Counted from the first letter of the stretch, positions 43,073 to 54,652 are shown. The stretch: 64,000 bases of DNA from Capsaspora owczarzaki ATCC 30864 (GCF_000151315.2 NW_011887292.1:1837181-1901180); one strand, 5' to 3'. Made by a program: numbers and translations. Notes: generated from the letters alone by a model not told the origin.

Positions 43073-44786
43073 ATGAAGCTGCGTTCGGTGCTGGTGGCTG
43101 CGCTCGTCGTCGCTGCGTTCGCCATGTGCGCGGCAGAAACAGTCAGCAAGCCACGACCGCAACCTATGCGGAAGGCGCCACCCAAGCCTGACGCTGCTGC
43201 GCCAGCCAACCCGGCCGACTTGCTGCCTGAGGGTGGCTTGGGCAAGATCAACGAGCTGCAGCAAACCCTCGACAAGGCGCGCAAGCTCTCACGTCGTCAG
43301 ACGCTCGATGCCATACGCAGCAAACTCAAGGACGGCAACGCAGACGCCGCGAAAGACGACCCAGACGCGCCAAAGCTCACCGACAAGCAGGAGCAGGAGC
43401 TGGAGGAGATCCGAAAGACCATTGATGTCGAACGCCATAGTGTACGAAGCAACAAAAAAAAAGAAAGCGGCTGCGTCGCTGAAGAATGAGAGGGAACGCT
43501 GCTGAAGTCTGAGAATTTTAATGTGCTTGACGCTTTTTGCTCATTTTGGAGATTTGGATGGAATCGCAGGTGTTTGTCAAAAAAGTCCCAAAGAGTCTAA
43601 CTCTCCCGGAGCTTGCAGATCAGATCTTCCAACACGGTACGCATAGCGGGAGAGCAGTTGCTCGTTGCTGGGTTGTACTGATTGCGCTCACAGCCCTAGA
43701 CTATTCTTGCTTTTGCTTTGTTGTGCTCGTCGCGCGCAGGCATCTCGGAAGTGTCGATGAATGTGGAAGGAAAGTCGTATGCTCTTGAGGATGTGCTGAC
43801 TCAGGCACAATTCGGTCGGCTGATGATGCTCCAAGAAGACCGGCTGAAAGTCGTTCAGGTAGCCACACCCCTTGTTAAGCTTGCTATTGCGTGTCAGTGG
43901 GCTGATCAATAGTCTTTTTCGTGTTTTTGTTTTTGTTTCCGGTGCTGGCGTGAGAGCAGCAAGAGGGTGGGCAGGAAGAGCACGGCACCGTTGACGTTTC
44001 CAAGCTTGCGACGGAAAATCCCAAACTGCATGCCCTCAAGACCCTATCTGAGCAAATCTGGCAGCTGATTGTGCGTGCCGAGCAAGGCAAGGGCAAACTC
44101 GAAGGCTTTGTCCATAACATGCAAGGACAGGTAACGACGTTTTGCCTACAGCAATGCACCACGGTTCGGGCGGTGACATGATCAGCACATCCGAATAGCT
44201 CATTCGACCTCCCACACGCGTTGTTTTGTTTTTTTTATTTGAATTTCGGGGGGCTCCCTCTAGCGCGAGACCGAGTTTGACATCAACCTGACCTTGAGCG
44301 TTCGCAATGGTGTTCACCCGTTGCGCTACGAAGTTATTGCGCGAGAGAGCCCGTCCGAACAGGTCGTTCGTCTGGCTGACGCGTGGCTCCTCGATAAGCA
44401 GGACAAGCGTGTCAAGCATTTGGACTTTTCCAAGCTCAAGCACGAAGAGGTAAGTGGGTGTTTTTGATTGGAGCAGTTCACGACAAGGTCGAGCGTTCGC
44501 GTGAAATTTGTCTCTCACTCACTTGCAGCTGTAACACGATTGACCTTGCCCTGATGCTTCATCTTTCCTTGCACTGCTCCGACAATCAAAACAACCAACC
44601 CGCTTCAATGTTTCTTCTCGTCAACGACAGACCGTCCTGATTGGAACGCTTTCTTCGTGGGAGCTTCGTCACCTACTTGTGGGCGTCGGCGCTGTCTTCT
44701 TGCTGGTGGGCAGTATCGCCTTCTGCTGCACGGGTCGAAACGACCCTGTGCTGCCCCACAAGAAATCGAAAACGAAAAGCAGCTGA
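43073..44786 (+). CDS. orphan type I membrane protein
   Basis: Six exons (43073..43441, 43570..43636, 43740..43858, 43960..44130, 44264..44449, 44631..44786) in phase give 355 residues. A clear signal peptide (MKLRSVLVAALVVAAFAMCAAE) begins it. A Pro/Ala-rich segment and a helical, probably coiled-coil region (LQQTLDKARKLSRRQTLDAI; EQEQELEEIRKTID-like) follow. The lumenal part continues with VFVKKVPKSLTLPELADQIF and a helix-rich region ending LDFSKLKHEE. One transmembrane helix near the C-terminus (LLVGVGAVFLLVGSIAFCC) precedes a short basic cytosolic tail (KKSKTKSS). The topology is therefore type I, in the ER/Golgi or plasma membrane. I do not recognise the family. The Lys-rich tail is not a classical KKxx ER-retrieval signal. 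Confidence 0.8.
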
Positions 44787-45250
44787 AAACCCCCAATCCC
44801 GCCAAAGTGCCAAGAGCAGCGACAAACCACAAACCCGAGCAGTGTGCGTGTGTGTGTGTGTGTGGTATTGCGTTTTGCACAACGTGCTGCCTGTATTTAG
44901 AGTACACGATTCTTTTTCAGATAAACCCTTTTGTCTCGCGTGTTCCATGACCACATGTCTCTTGCCGATGTGATGACATTCGGACATTCGGAACACCTCC
45001 GCCACCATTCCACCACCAACACTCATCACCTCCTCACCCTCTTGATGCATGGGGTGGCGTGATTCAAGTGGTGCCCAAGTCCACCTCCCAACGGAAAAAA
45101 CGTCGCAAACCGCAGCGAATTGCCGCTCACTCCCATTTCGTTCTTTTTTTTTTCTTTTTTTTTTTCGCTGTTTGGCGTTCACGCTCGTTCGATTGTTTTC
45201 AGAGGCTCCTTGCTTTTTCAGTTAGTCAGGTTTCGAGGGGAAGTAACACA
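44787..45250. other. intergenic region upstream of an intronless orphan
   Basis: 464 bp with a GT run near 44843-44862 and T runs around 45144-45165. It should contain the 3' UTR of the membrane protein and the promoter of the next gene. Confidence 0.4.
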
Positions 45251-46564
45251 ATGGCAACCGCGTCGTCGTCTGTGCAGGCGGGGTTGACTGCGGACGCGCT
45301 TACGTCGATGTCGCTGGGCTCCGCTCCCTCCGCCTCCGCCGCCGCCGCCGCGACACATGCGTCTGCGTCTCCCGCGCCTCTTCACAAGAAGGGCGGCATT
45401 CTGCCCAACTTTTTCAAGTGGGGCTTGAGCATTGACGTTGCTCAGTTCACGCTCGACTTTTCCGAGGACGATCTCCGACCGTCCCACTCGCGCCACCGCA
45501 CGCTGACCGAGGCCGAACGCGCCGCGCTGCCGGAGGCCGAGTACAACTTGGACGACCACGGCGACGGTCTGCTGCTGGGCAAGTACACGCGCCAAGCCAT
45601 CTGTGCCATTCTCGAGGACGACCAGATCGCGGCCCAATTGCGAGAGCGCAACTTTCCTCAGTTCCACGTCAAGCTCGACACGAGCGACATTTTCGTCCAC
45701 AAGCTGTTCGTGGTGGCCAACCGACAGCCGCACGCCCCGCTGCTGGCGGAAATGTACTTTCGACGACTCCGCGCGGTCGACAATTTCAAAACGTTCGGCG
45801 CCCATTCGTCCACCAGCCCGGGCGTTGCTGTTGTCCGGAGCATGACGGCCTTCAGCGACTTGGACATTATCGTGCTCGAGTGGGCGCGGATGCAGGACCC
45901 AAACAAGTCGTTTTCAGCCGAGAGTCTCAAGTCGCTGCTCCCCGGACAGGACGCGCCGGGACTGGGCCTGGGCAAGCAGATTGACCAGCTCATGCTCAAG
46001 CTGGCCGAGCGCAGCAAGCGTGACGGGCTCATCAATGTCCCGCTCTACTTTCACAACGCGCTCTTCTACTCGCGCTCGTACTCCTTCCTCAACCCCGAGT
46101 TTGAGGGCGTCTTCCGGACGCTCGTCCACGATCTGCACGACGATGTTCGCGACAAGGGCTTGGTCAAAGTGGCGCACGCCATCGTGCGCGGCGCGCTCAA
46201 GGTCGCCAAGACGGGCCAGTCGGTGCGATGGATTGGCGAGGAGATGATTCTGCCAGTGTCCAAGCGGCTGAAAGAGTACGTCCACGCGCCAGAGTATCTC
46301 CGTGTGGTCAAAGCGTTCACCTCCAGCGGGGTCTTTAAGATTGACTGGGACGCCCAGCTCCTGTCCGATTCCGAGTGGCAGCACCAAGGCATCATCATCA
46401 AGGACGTCGACACCCGCAACCCCGAAGCGGATGAGCTGTTGAAGGCCGACCCTTCCCACGATGCCGGATCCGACCCGCACGCCGGCTGGCGCTCGCATCT
46501 CGCCACCGTGCTGCATGTCTTCCGTGCGTGGCATGCGCGTGCGCCATCCCCCGTCTCGTCATGA
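45251..46564 (+). CDS. intronless conserved-looking protein of unknown function
   Basis: A single open frame of 437 residues from ATG 45251, followed by TGA. After an Ala/Ser-rich leader (about 45 residues) the protein looks folded throughout, with helical character. Distinct segments are FFKWGLSIDVAQFTLDFSED, VHKLFVVANRQPHAPLLAEM, LPGQDAPGLGLGKQIDQLML, RDGLINVPLYFHNALFYSRS and WIGEEMILPVSKRLKEYV. There is no signal peptide or membrane helix. The block LPGQDxPGLGLG followed by RDGL(I/M)NVP looks like a family I associate with uncharacterised bacterial proteins, but I cannot name it. Absence of introns in an intron-rich neighbourhood would suit a gene gained by horizontal transfer or retroposition; base composition is not obviously foreign. 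Confidence 0.75.
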   Translation: MATASSSVQAGLTADALTSMSLGSAPSASAAAAATHASASPAPLHKKGGILPNFFKWGLSIDVAQFTLDFSEDDLRPSHSRHRTLTEAERAALPEAEYNLDDHGDGLLLGKYTRQAICAILEDDQIAAQLRERNFPQFHVKLDTSDIFVHKLFVVANRQPHAPLLAEMYFRRLRAVDNFKTFGAHSSTSPGVAVVRSMTAFSDLDIIVLEWARMQDPNKSFSAESLKSLLPGQDAPGLGLGKQIDQLMLKLAERSKRDGLINVPLYFHNALFYSRSYSFLNPEFEGVFRTLVHDLHDDVRDKGLVKVAHAIVRGALKVAKTGQSVRWIGEEMILPVSKRLKEYVHAPEYLRVVKAFTSSGVFKIDWDAQLLSDSEWQHQGIIIKDVDTRNPEADELLKADPSHDAGSDPHAGWRSHLATVLHVFRAWHARAPSPVSS

Positions 46565-46764
46565 AGCAGGCAGCTACCAAAAAATCGATTCTAGGATTTC
46601 CTTGATTCCTTAGCGAGGACTTCTGGCTGTTGTTGTTGCTGCTGTTAATGTTGTGGTTGTAGTAGTTGTTGAGATTGTGATGTTGTGATTTTGGCATCTT
46701 TACTGTATTGGAAGAAAGCGATCTGAAAAAACAAAACAAAAAATCAGTCCAACTTTTTTCAGTC

Positions 46765-49546
46765 ATGACGCGTCGGCTGGCTCTTGCCACGGTGCTTCTG
46801 GTGGCCGCTGCGTCGGTTTCCGCCATGCCTGCCAAGCTCCACACGTATCAGGGCGAGCACCTGCCCTTCAACCAGCAGCGTGGGAGCATTGCCCGAGTGA
46901 CACGCTTTGCCGAGCACAACGAATACGTTCAACCCACCAAGGACGCTGCCCCTGGTGCCGACGAGTCCCTCGTCTCCACTGCCAACGGCGTGATCAGCGG
47001 CGTTGTCTCTGACACTCATCGTGTATGGCCTGGACCTCCTCTCCCCCCCCCCCTCTCGCACGCGCTCCGAGCCTTGCCCCTCTCTCGCTGGCTGGCGCAA
47101 CAAAGCGGTTTTGTTCATAATTTCCCGCGGGCCTTATTTTTCTTTTTTTCTTTTTTTTTTTCCCGAGCAGATCACTGCTGGTTTCTGTCGATATCGTACA
47201 ACAAGCGGAAGAAGAGCAGGCAGTGAAGTGCATGGCAGTCCACCGACGGCACAAAGTGCAAGATGCGGAAAATATCAACCAAAGCAGATCATTTTCAAAA
47301 AAAAAAAAAAAAAAAAAAAAAAGATAACCAAAACATAAAACATAAAAAAAGCCCCGCATGTCATTTGACTTGCATTTAAACAGATGATTTGTTGTTGTTG
47401 TTGTTGTCGTTGTTGTTGTTGTAACAGCAACCTCACTCACTCACTCGACTCACTCGACTCTGCTGAGTTGTCAAGGGTCGCTTGGTCCCCACACTCACCT
47501 CTTGTGGTGTTGATTGATTGCTCAGGCCTTCCGCGGTATTCCGTACGGAGCCCCGCCGTCTCGCTTTGTCGACTCTACCCCTGCCCAGCCGTGGTCCCCG
47601 TCCGTCCTCAACGCCTACAATGGTATGTCGCGAACGGCTTCATTTGTTGTCTGATTCTACTCCTGCTGGTGCTGCTGCTGCTGCTGCTACTGGCGCTGCT
47701 ATTGCGACTGGCGCTGCTGCTTTCAGGTCTTAGAATCGTCCAAATTGCTGACTTTTTTGTTTGTGATCTGACATCCACTTTCGGAACGTCAAGATCCTCC
47801 GGGCTGCCCCCAGATCTGCGACCTGCCCCCTCACACCTGCCCGGATACCGTCAGCGAAGACTGTCTCTTCCTCAACGTTTTCACTCCGCGTCTCAACAGC
47901 TCGAACGGCCTCCCTGGCCCGTGGCCCGTCATGATGTTCATCCACGGTGGCAACTTTTACCAGGTAAAACGAACGGAACAAAAAAAAACAAATACATGCT
48001 GATCGTGCAAACAGGCAAATTCCAACTAACTCTCCTTGCTGGTTTTGTTTGTTCCATGTTTTGTTGTTTTGCTTTTCCCTTTGGTTGTGAAGGGAACCGG
48101 TGGCGGCCCGCTGTACGATGGTGGCTTTATGACCAACACTTCGTCGGTCGTCCTGGTCAACATCAACTACCGCCTGGGTGCCCTCGGCTTTTATGTCGGC
48201 GAGGACGGCACGAACGTTGGCGGCCAGTTTGGCTTCCGCGATCAGCGCCTCGCTCTCAAGTGGATTCGCGACAACATTGCGGCTTTTGGCGGCGACCCGA
48301 ACTCGGTCACGCTCTTTGGCCAGTCTGCCGGCGCCATCTCCACTATTGCTCACATGACCTCTGTCCGCAGCGCGGGTCTGTTCCATCGCGCCATTCTTGA
48401 AAGCGAGCCCTTCACCATCCCGCTCAAGACGGTTGACGAGGCGCGCAAGCTCGGTGCACACCTCGCCCAGGCCCTGAACTGCTCGTCCACCTCGGACATT
48501 GCCTGCATTCGCTCCGCCTCGCTCATCGACCTGCTCAATGCGCAAAACTCTGCCATGTCGCACATTGTCAACTATGACCGCATCCTCGAGGTCTTCCTCC
48601 AATGGGGCCCTGTCATTGACAACTTTGAGCTGTACCGTCAGCCCTTCGACTCCATCCAACAGGGTGAATTTGCGCCCATCCCAATCATGCTCGGCGACAC
48701 CGCCCAAGAAGCCGTCATCTTTATTTACCAGGCCTTCACCAAGCCGATGAGCACCCTCTACTATGAAGGCCTGATTGACGCCATTTTCCAACTTGACGGC
48801 CCCAAGACCATCAAGCAGTTCCCTCCGATCAAGGGCAGCGAGGATCAGCGCCCGATTACCGCTCTTCTTGCGACTGATGTAAGTGGGGTTGCAGTGGAGC
48901 CATCGTTCGCTGCACACGTCTGCGTGCTGACTGTTTGTTTGTTGGTTTGTTGATTGTTGGTTACGTTTTTTGGGGGTTGGACTTGTAGTACGTCTTCGTC
49001 TGCATCAACCGCAATGTTGCCGCGGCTTTGTCCAAGAGCGTCCCAACCTACCACTTTATTTTCGATCATGCCTTGTCGTTCAACGGCTGGGGCCCCAACT
49101 ACACTTTCTGCGCGAATGCTTCGTGTACGTACCGCGTGAATCACTGGCCGGCTGTTTCCTAATTGTGGAATTGTGTCTCATTCTGACGTTGGTCCTGTTG
49201 GTTTTGGTTTGAACTTGGTTTTTTTTTTTTTTTTTGTTTTTTGGTTTTTTTTTCTTTTGTTTGTGCAGGCCACGGTGCTGAGCTGCCGTACGTCTTCCAC
49301 TCTGCTAATCTCGCTGGCTTCCAGTACACTCCTCAGGAAGATCGCATGGCCACGAGCATGGTCAACTACTGGACCTCCTTTGCGCGCTATGGCGACCCGA
49401 ACGCCAGCGGCAAGGAGTCGCTCATCTGGCCTGCGTTCAACGCGACCACGCAACCCACCCTTCGCATCGAGACCCCCAACGAAGTCGACTACGATCTTCT
49501 TGGATCGACGTGCGCATTCTTTGATTCGATCGGCTACAAGGTGTAA
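46765..49546 (+). CDS. secreted type-B carboxylesterase (cholinesterase-like family)
   Basis: Six exons (46765..47022, 47526..47622, 47794..47963, 48093..48878, 48989..49124, 49269..49546) give 574 residues. An alpha/beta-hydrolase that cleaves carboxylic esters outside the cell or in the secretory path. The signal peptide is LALATVLLVAAASVSAMPA. Family landmarks: AFRGIPYGAPP; EDCLFLNVFTP; the oxyanion region MFIHGGNFYQGTG; the nucleophile elbow FGQSAGA; the acid region GDTAQEAVIF; and the His in CHGAELPYVF. The Ser and His of the triad are clearly visible; the acidic member is inferred from position. Several N-glycosylation sites (NCS, NSS, NYT, NAT) fit secretion. The substrate cannot be deduced. 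Intron 1 is 503 bp and contains a long A run and TTG repeats. Confidence 0.92.
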
Positions 49547-49918
49547 AGATGCTGGCCGGTTTTTGTTTTTATGTTTTTTTGAATGTTTGAAAGCCAAGTG
49601 TTGAACTGGCAACGACAAAGCCGAATTGTCGGAATGAAATCTATTCTTTCTAGAGCATGTACGGATAGATGTTGTTGATTGCGACCTGAGGGCCTGTTGT
49701 TGCAAATGGATTGTTGCAAGATAACGTTTTGAACCATAGTCTTTAAGGCACATCACACACACACGCACACAAACTGATCGAAGGACAGGAAAAAGAGGGA
49801 GCCGGGGGGAGAAGGGATACCGAAGCCTCGTGCTTTCAAGATCAAACACGTTCAATGCTCAGGTAAACCGGACAGGAACAAAAAGAAGGCGGCGAAACAC
49901 AAACATGGCCCTGTTTTG
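49547..49918. other. convergent 3' intergenic region of the carboxylesterase and RER1
   Basis: 372 bp holding both 3' UTRs. A short CA repeat lies at 49754-49772. Nothing else recognised. Confidence 0.4.
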
Positions 49919-50468
49919 TTAATGCTTGGCAGGCTCGTCCTTGCCCTTGTATGTTCGCTTGCCGTGCGAAAATGGCAAGTAACGATACTTGATCATGTGT
50001 CGGATCTGTCGCTTCATGGTCACGCCGAACAGGATGATAAAGTACAAGACGAGAATGGGCCAGAATACTGGAATGTCCATAAAGCCAAAGAAGGTGCACA
50101 GGATGGCCAGGAGAATGGCGCGCGTGACTGCATACCTGTGTAGTCAGAAGCCCCAGCAGGAGGGCGAAAGTTAGCAACGCGATCAACGCGGGGGCAAGCC
50201 AAAGCAACAACAAAAAAAAAAAAAATTAAGAAGAGAAAAACAAAACCATGACCAACGCACCAGAACTTGAATTCGGGCAGGCGACGAATGAATGGACGGA
50301 ACTCTTCATCCTTGCTGGTGGGAAGAGTGGGGCCATCGTCCTCGGCTCCGTCGAGGTTGGCCAACGCGGGGTCGATTTGAGGTGTTAAAAACGCAATGAA
50401 GAGATTGAGCATGTAAATCCCGAGCGCGTATGTGATGATATGGAAGCCCTATGACAAGCAGAAGATTG

Positions 50469-50506
<38 letters not shown>

Positions 50507-50878
50507 CACAAGTAAGTTCGTTGGTGATCGATATGCGACAAGGTCAGATCGGTTGCTGGATTGATCTGTGTGCGTTTGGTTGCTTCGCAGCCTTCCGCCC
50601 GCGTTTCTTGTCGCCATGGATCAGCGGTGAGGTGCGTCTTACCTGAATGTAGTAGATGCGCAGAAAGTACAGGGACATGACGGCCGCAGTGCCAATCCAA
50701 CGAACGTGCAGGTGTGGGGTCAAGTCGTCGAGCGTCTTTTGCAAGCGCTGTCAACAAAACAACATGCAAAAGGCACAAAAAGGCATTGCCGCCATCCAAG
50801 AGTGACAGAACGGAAGGTGAGTTTGGTTGGACACACGAGCCACTGCAACGCAACGCTCGCTTTGTTGAATTGGGGCTG

Positions 50879-50915
<37 letters not shown>

Positions 50916-51152
50916 CAAGAGCCATCTCCCGCTTTCATCTGATTTCCCCCCCCCCTTCTCCCTTCTCGCATCGGCAGGACTCGCACTGTTGACGTTGGTC
51001 TTGCGTGTGCTTGTTTCAGATCAACACCCACGCACCCTGCTGGCAATCACGTAGACGCGCTCGATGGCGGGCGGAAGCTGCTGCTTTGACGTGGCCGACG
51101 ACGACGAGGACGACGACACGGCGCTGTCGCCCAATGGCTCTTCATTCATCAT
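49919..51152 (-). CDS. RER1: RER1, Golgi-to-ER retrieval receptor
   Basis: Returns ER membrane proteins and unassembled subunits from the cis-Golgi in COPI vesicles. Four minus-strand exons (51152..51051, 50747..50643, 50448..50261, 50135..49919) give 203 residues, as in animals and yeast. After an acidic/Ser N-terminus it shows the expected four membrane segments in two hairpins: [39 protein letters not shown], then after [20 protein letters not shown] the pair [20 protein letters not shown] and [15 protein letters not shown]. The hallmark [20 protein letters not shown] ends the protein. Two ATGs stand in tandem at the start (51152 and 51149). Nothing is missing. Confidence 0.96.
50473..50504. 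repeat. (GT)n microsatellite in an RER1 intron
   Basis: About 15 GT units in the intron between RER1 exons 2 and 3 (CA on the transcript strand). Likely length-variable. Confidence 0.8.
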
Positions 51153-51259
51153 GCTTGACTCGAGGAAAAAAGAAAGAAAGAATAATAATAAATGAAGAAA
51201 TCAAAATGAAGAGTGAGGCTCAGAATCTCATTCACTCTTTGTTCTATTGCAAATACAGT
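51153..51259. promoter_or_regulatory. very short shared promoter between RER1 and PTRH2
   Basis: Only 107 bp (or 53 if PTRH2 starts at 51206) separate the two opposed start codons. The centre is AT-rich (AATAATAATAAATG). Both transcription starts must lie here or within the neighbouring coding sequence. Confidence 0.6.
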
Positions 51260-52494
51260 ATGCTGGGATCGGTGGATTCGACGACGATTGCGTGCGCAGT
51301 GACGGCGTTTGTCGGTGGATGGGTGGCGCATAGCGTGCTGCAGCATGTTCAAGCTCGATCGCGTGCGAACAAGGCCAAGGAGGCCGAGGTGAGGCAGCGG
51401 ATTGGCTCAGACGGGTGTATGCAACGAGCTCAAGCTCTCTGTATGTGTGTGTGTGTCTCACTTGGCGTTGCTGCAGAACGAGAATGACGATGATGACGAT
51501 GACGAGTACGAGGACGACGACGAGGAGGACGACGACGAGGAAGACGACGAGCAGGTGGCGGCCACGAGCGCCGAGACATTGCCGCCATACATCAACAGCG
51601 TCGGATTGATGGAAGATACAAAGATGGTGAGATGCGGGGGCCCATTGGCTCTTGTTACTGAAAACATGGCCGGGAGAAGCATGCTTTCGAAAACCGGTGG
51701 CTGATGATGATGATGTAACTCGAAATGTCTCGGCTCATGCTGTAGGTGCTCGTCGTGCGAGCGGATCTCGAGATGGGCAAAGGCAAAGCTGCTGCACAGG
51801 TGAGTCGGCGTTCTGCACACCTTAGAGATGTTGACAACACGAACGAAAACGATTGCGGTCTCCGTGGTAGTAACTGGGCTCACCAAACAAAAATTTCATG
51901 TGCATTCATTGCAGTGCTGTCATGCGGCAATCGCCGCTCTGGAGCTGGCAACCCATCACGCCCCGCGTGTAAGACCTCCGACCAAACGGTGTCTCTTTGA
52001 CGTTGACCTCAGGAGCGCAACACGATGGCTGAGCCGGAGGTGTTTTGCTTTTGGTTTTTGGCGCCTTTTGTTTTGTTTCTATTCAACCTGCCAGGTCGTT
52101 CGCGCATGGTCGCGCCAAGCACATGCCAAGGTTGTTCTGAAAACGCCAGATGAAGCTTCGCTGTAGGTCGATTCGCTTTATGCATTGATCCAGTTGTTCG
52201 TGTCGGGCTGATTCCATACTTGCCGCAATGAACAGGTTTGAACTCCAGAGGAAGGCGCGCCAAGCCGGTCTGGTGTCTTACATTGTTCGCGACGCTGGAC
52301 GTACGCAAATTGCCGCAGGATCACGAACTGTGCTTGCAGTGGGTCCTGGTACGAGATTGACCAAAATCCACACATTGAACAGGGTGCATTCGCAGTCCAG
52401 ATGCATGCTCACTGTGTACTTGCTTTGTTTTATTTCGAGATCAGGTCCGGTTGCTACCATCGATAAGGTGACGGGCGGTCTGAAGCTTTATTGA
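51260..52494 (+). CDS. PTRH2: peptidyl-tRNA hydrolase 2 (PTRH2/Bit1 type) with an acidic insert
   Basis: Hydrolyses peptidyl-tRNA released from stalled ribosomes; the animal form sits on the mitochondrial outer membrane. Seven exons (51260..51388, 51477..51626, 51746..51799, 51915..51968, 52095..52162, 52236..52348, 52445..52494) give 205 residues. An N-terminal membrane anchor ([20 protein letters not shown]) fits that location. The second exon is a nearly pure Asp/Glu run of about 30 residues from GAC/GAG repeats. The catalytic domain shows [25 protein letters not shown] (family: MGKGKxAAQCxHA), [29 protein letters not shown] and [15 protein letters not shown]. An in-frame ATG at 51206 would add 18 residues before the anchor; I chose 51260 because it gives a short leader as in the human protein. 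The promoter is shared with RER1. Confidence 0.94.
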
Positions 52495-54150
52495 ACGGCG
52501 CCACAAGCCGGCTCGCAGAAATTGTGATGCTTTGCCATGTTTTCGACCTGCATGACTGTGTGCTTTCCATTTAATCAGAGGTTTTATTGCTAGTGGAACA
52601 TGGCAGAATCCTGTTTTTGACTCCTAATGTAGTGCAAGGACGCGCGCTGTTTTTCGGCGAAACTTTTCGGCCACTTGTTGTTACTTGGTATTTTGGAAGC
52701 ATTACCTCCTTGCCTGTACTTACCTCTAATTATGCACAAGGTGCGCGTTCGTGGGTTCATACCATCCAAAAACATCCAATTGCACCAGGGTACACTAAAT
52801 CCTCAGCAACAGCCACGCTTGACGGACTGCACACTCCCAATCGCCAATTCGAAAAGGCGCCGGAGTTTCGCGCAATAAAATTCCATCTTGTGCACGAACG
52901 ACCGCCGTTTCTGAGGACGATAATAAATCTTGATGATATTTACGACTCGTACACATTGATTTTTGCTGCACGATTCCAACGTCTGATCGCGTTCACGACG
53001 AGCAAAGATGGCGAAATAATCGACAGTCTTTTTTTGTTTCTTTCTTTCTTTTTTTCTTTCTTTTTTTTTTTTTTTTTTTTTTTGTAAGTTTTTAATTTTC
53101 TTTGTGCTCTTTTTCTTTGCCCGTCGGCCGGCTGGACGCTGGACCTCGGAGACTCGACCCCATTCTAGCTCATTTTGCGCATTGCAACCACTGCCACGAT
53201 GCATGTGACGTGCGGGAGTGCAAACCCGACGGAGCGCGGTTTTGTCTGATTGACTGGTGGTTCCACAACAAACTGACAAAAAAAAATTATTGAGCCAAAA
53301 CAAAAGGCACGCGTCCTGTGTGAACGAGAGCATCTTTGCTCTGCTGGCATGGCCATCTCATCACTGGATGCATCGCTGCCCCCTCTCGGATTGTACACTC
53401 CCCAGTGTCAGCGCTCTGATCGTCTGCAGGAGCCAGCAATTCTATTATTTTTGTGGTTTTTTTTTTTTTGTTTTTTTGTGTGCTTTTTGGTTCGCTTTTC
53501 GGTTTGTCGGTTTCTGGCGCGTCTCTCTCGCTCGTGCGTCCCTGCGATGCGTATGCTTCATCTGCTGGCCAAACCGCGGCAGTGTTGTGTGATTCTATGC
53601 ACAGGAGCAGCCTCGTGCTCGCCTGACTGCATCGGACAAAACGGAGCACAACAATACGAATTGACTGCAGCGAACTTCAAAAAAAAAAAAAAGAAAAAAA
53701 AAAGAAAAAAAAAAAAAGAAACAAGTTTAGATCGATGTGGTTTTATTTTGGCAAACCGACGGCGTCGCGCGAAAGGAGCATCTGCACGCAACTGCGGGTG
53801 TGTGTCCGAGCGAATCAATGGCGTGCATGTGCAATGGCGTCTGTCATTGCCAAGCGTCGTTGTTGTGTCGAGCAAAACAAAAGCATGCGAAACTGAAAAA
53901 AACCAAAAAAAAAACCGATTTTTTTGATTTTTCTGTTGATTTTTTTTTTTTTTTGATTGTTCAAGTTTTGGAATCTTTTTATTATTCTACGTCACTGTCC
54001 GCCTGACATTCTGCTCTTCTCCAACCTCGATGAAGCCGACATCATTGCATCTTCGCACTCACATGTTGCTTGCGCTTCCACAAACAGATTTGATTCCTTT
54101 TTTTTTTTGTTTGTTTCTCCCCCTCCTCGCCCAAATTGTAGCGAGACCGA
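52495..54150. other. 1.65-kb region without a recognisable gene
   Basis: The longest gene-free stretch in the window. Its left half (52560-53030) is less GC-rich than coding DNA and contains an open frame of about 166 codons lacking an ATG start and matching nothing I know. The middle and right hold long T and A runs (53030-53100, 53455-53475, 53679-53716, 53938-53955). I find no convincing tRNA, snRNA or transposon. It should contain the P4-ATPase promoter at the right end. Confidence 0.5.
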
Positions 54151-54597
54151 ATGTCGATCACCGCTTCGGACTCGCGTGCTCTTCTCCCTCCAATGGCTGA
54201 CGGATCGCATCTGAACGAGGATGGCAGCGAAAAGGAGCGCCGCGTAGCTGCCAACAACCCGGGGTACAATGCCGCCTTCAAGTCGTACGTCGGCAACCAC
54301 ATTGTGACGTCCAAGTACACCATCCTCACGTTCATTCCCGTCAACCTGTTTGAGCAATTCCGCCGTGTTGCCAACGCCTATTTCCTCTTCCTGCTCATTC
54401 TCCAGCTGATCCCGGCCATTTCGGCGCTGAGCTGGGTGACCACGGCCATCCCACTGATCTTTGTGCTTGCTGTGACTGCCGTCAAGGATGGCTTTGACGA
54501 TTTCAAGCGCCACAAGAGCGATCACGGCGTCAACACCCGTCCTTCGCGTGTGCTTCGTAACAGTACGTCGAGGGTTTGAGCGTTGAATCCTGATCAG

Positions 54598-54652
<55 letters not shown>

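Noticed and set aside
52740-52770. GGGTTCATACC resembling a tRNA B box
   Set aside because: No matching A box, acceptor stem or anticodon arm could be folded around it.
52587-53087. open frame of 166 codons in the large gene-free interval
   Set aside because: It has no ATG at its start, ends in a poly-Phe run from a T tract, and resembles no known protein. It is kept only as part of the unexplained interval.
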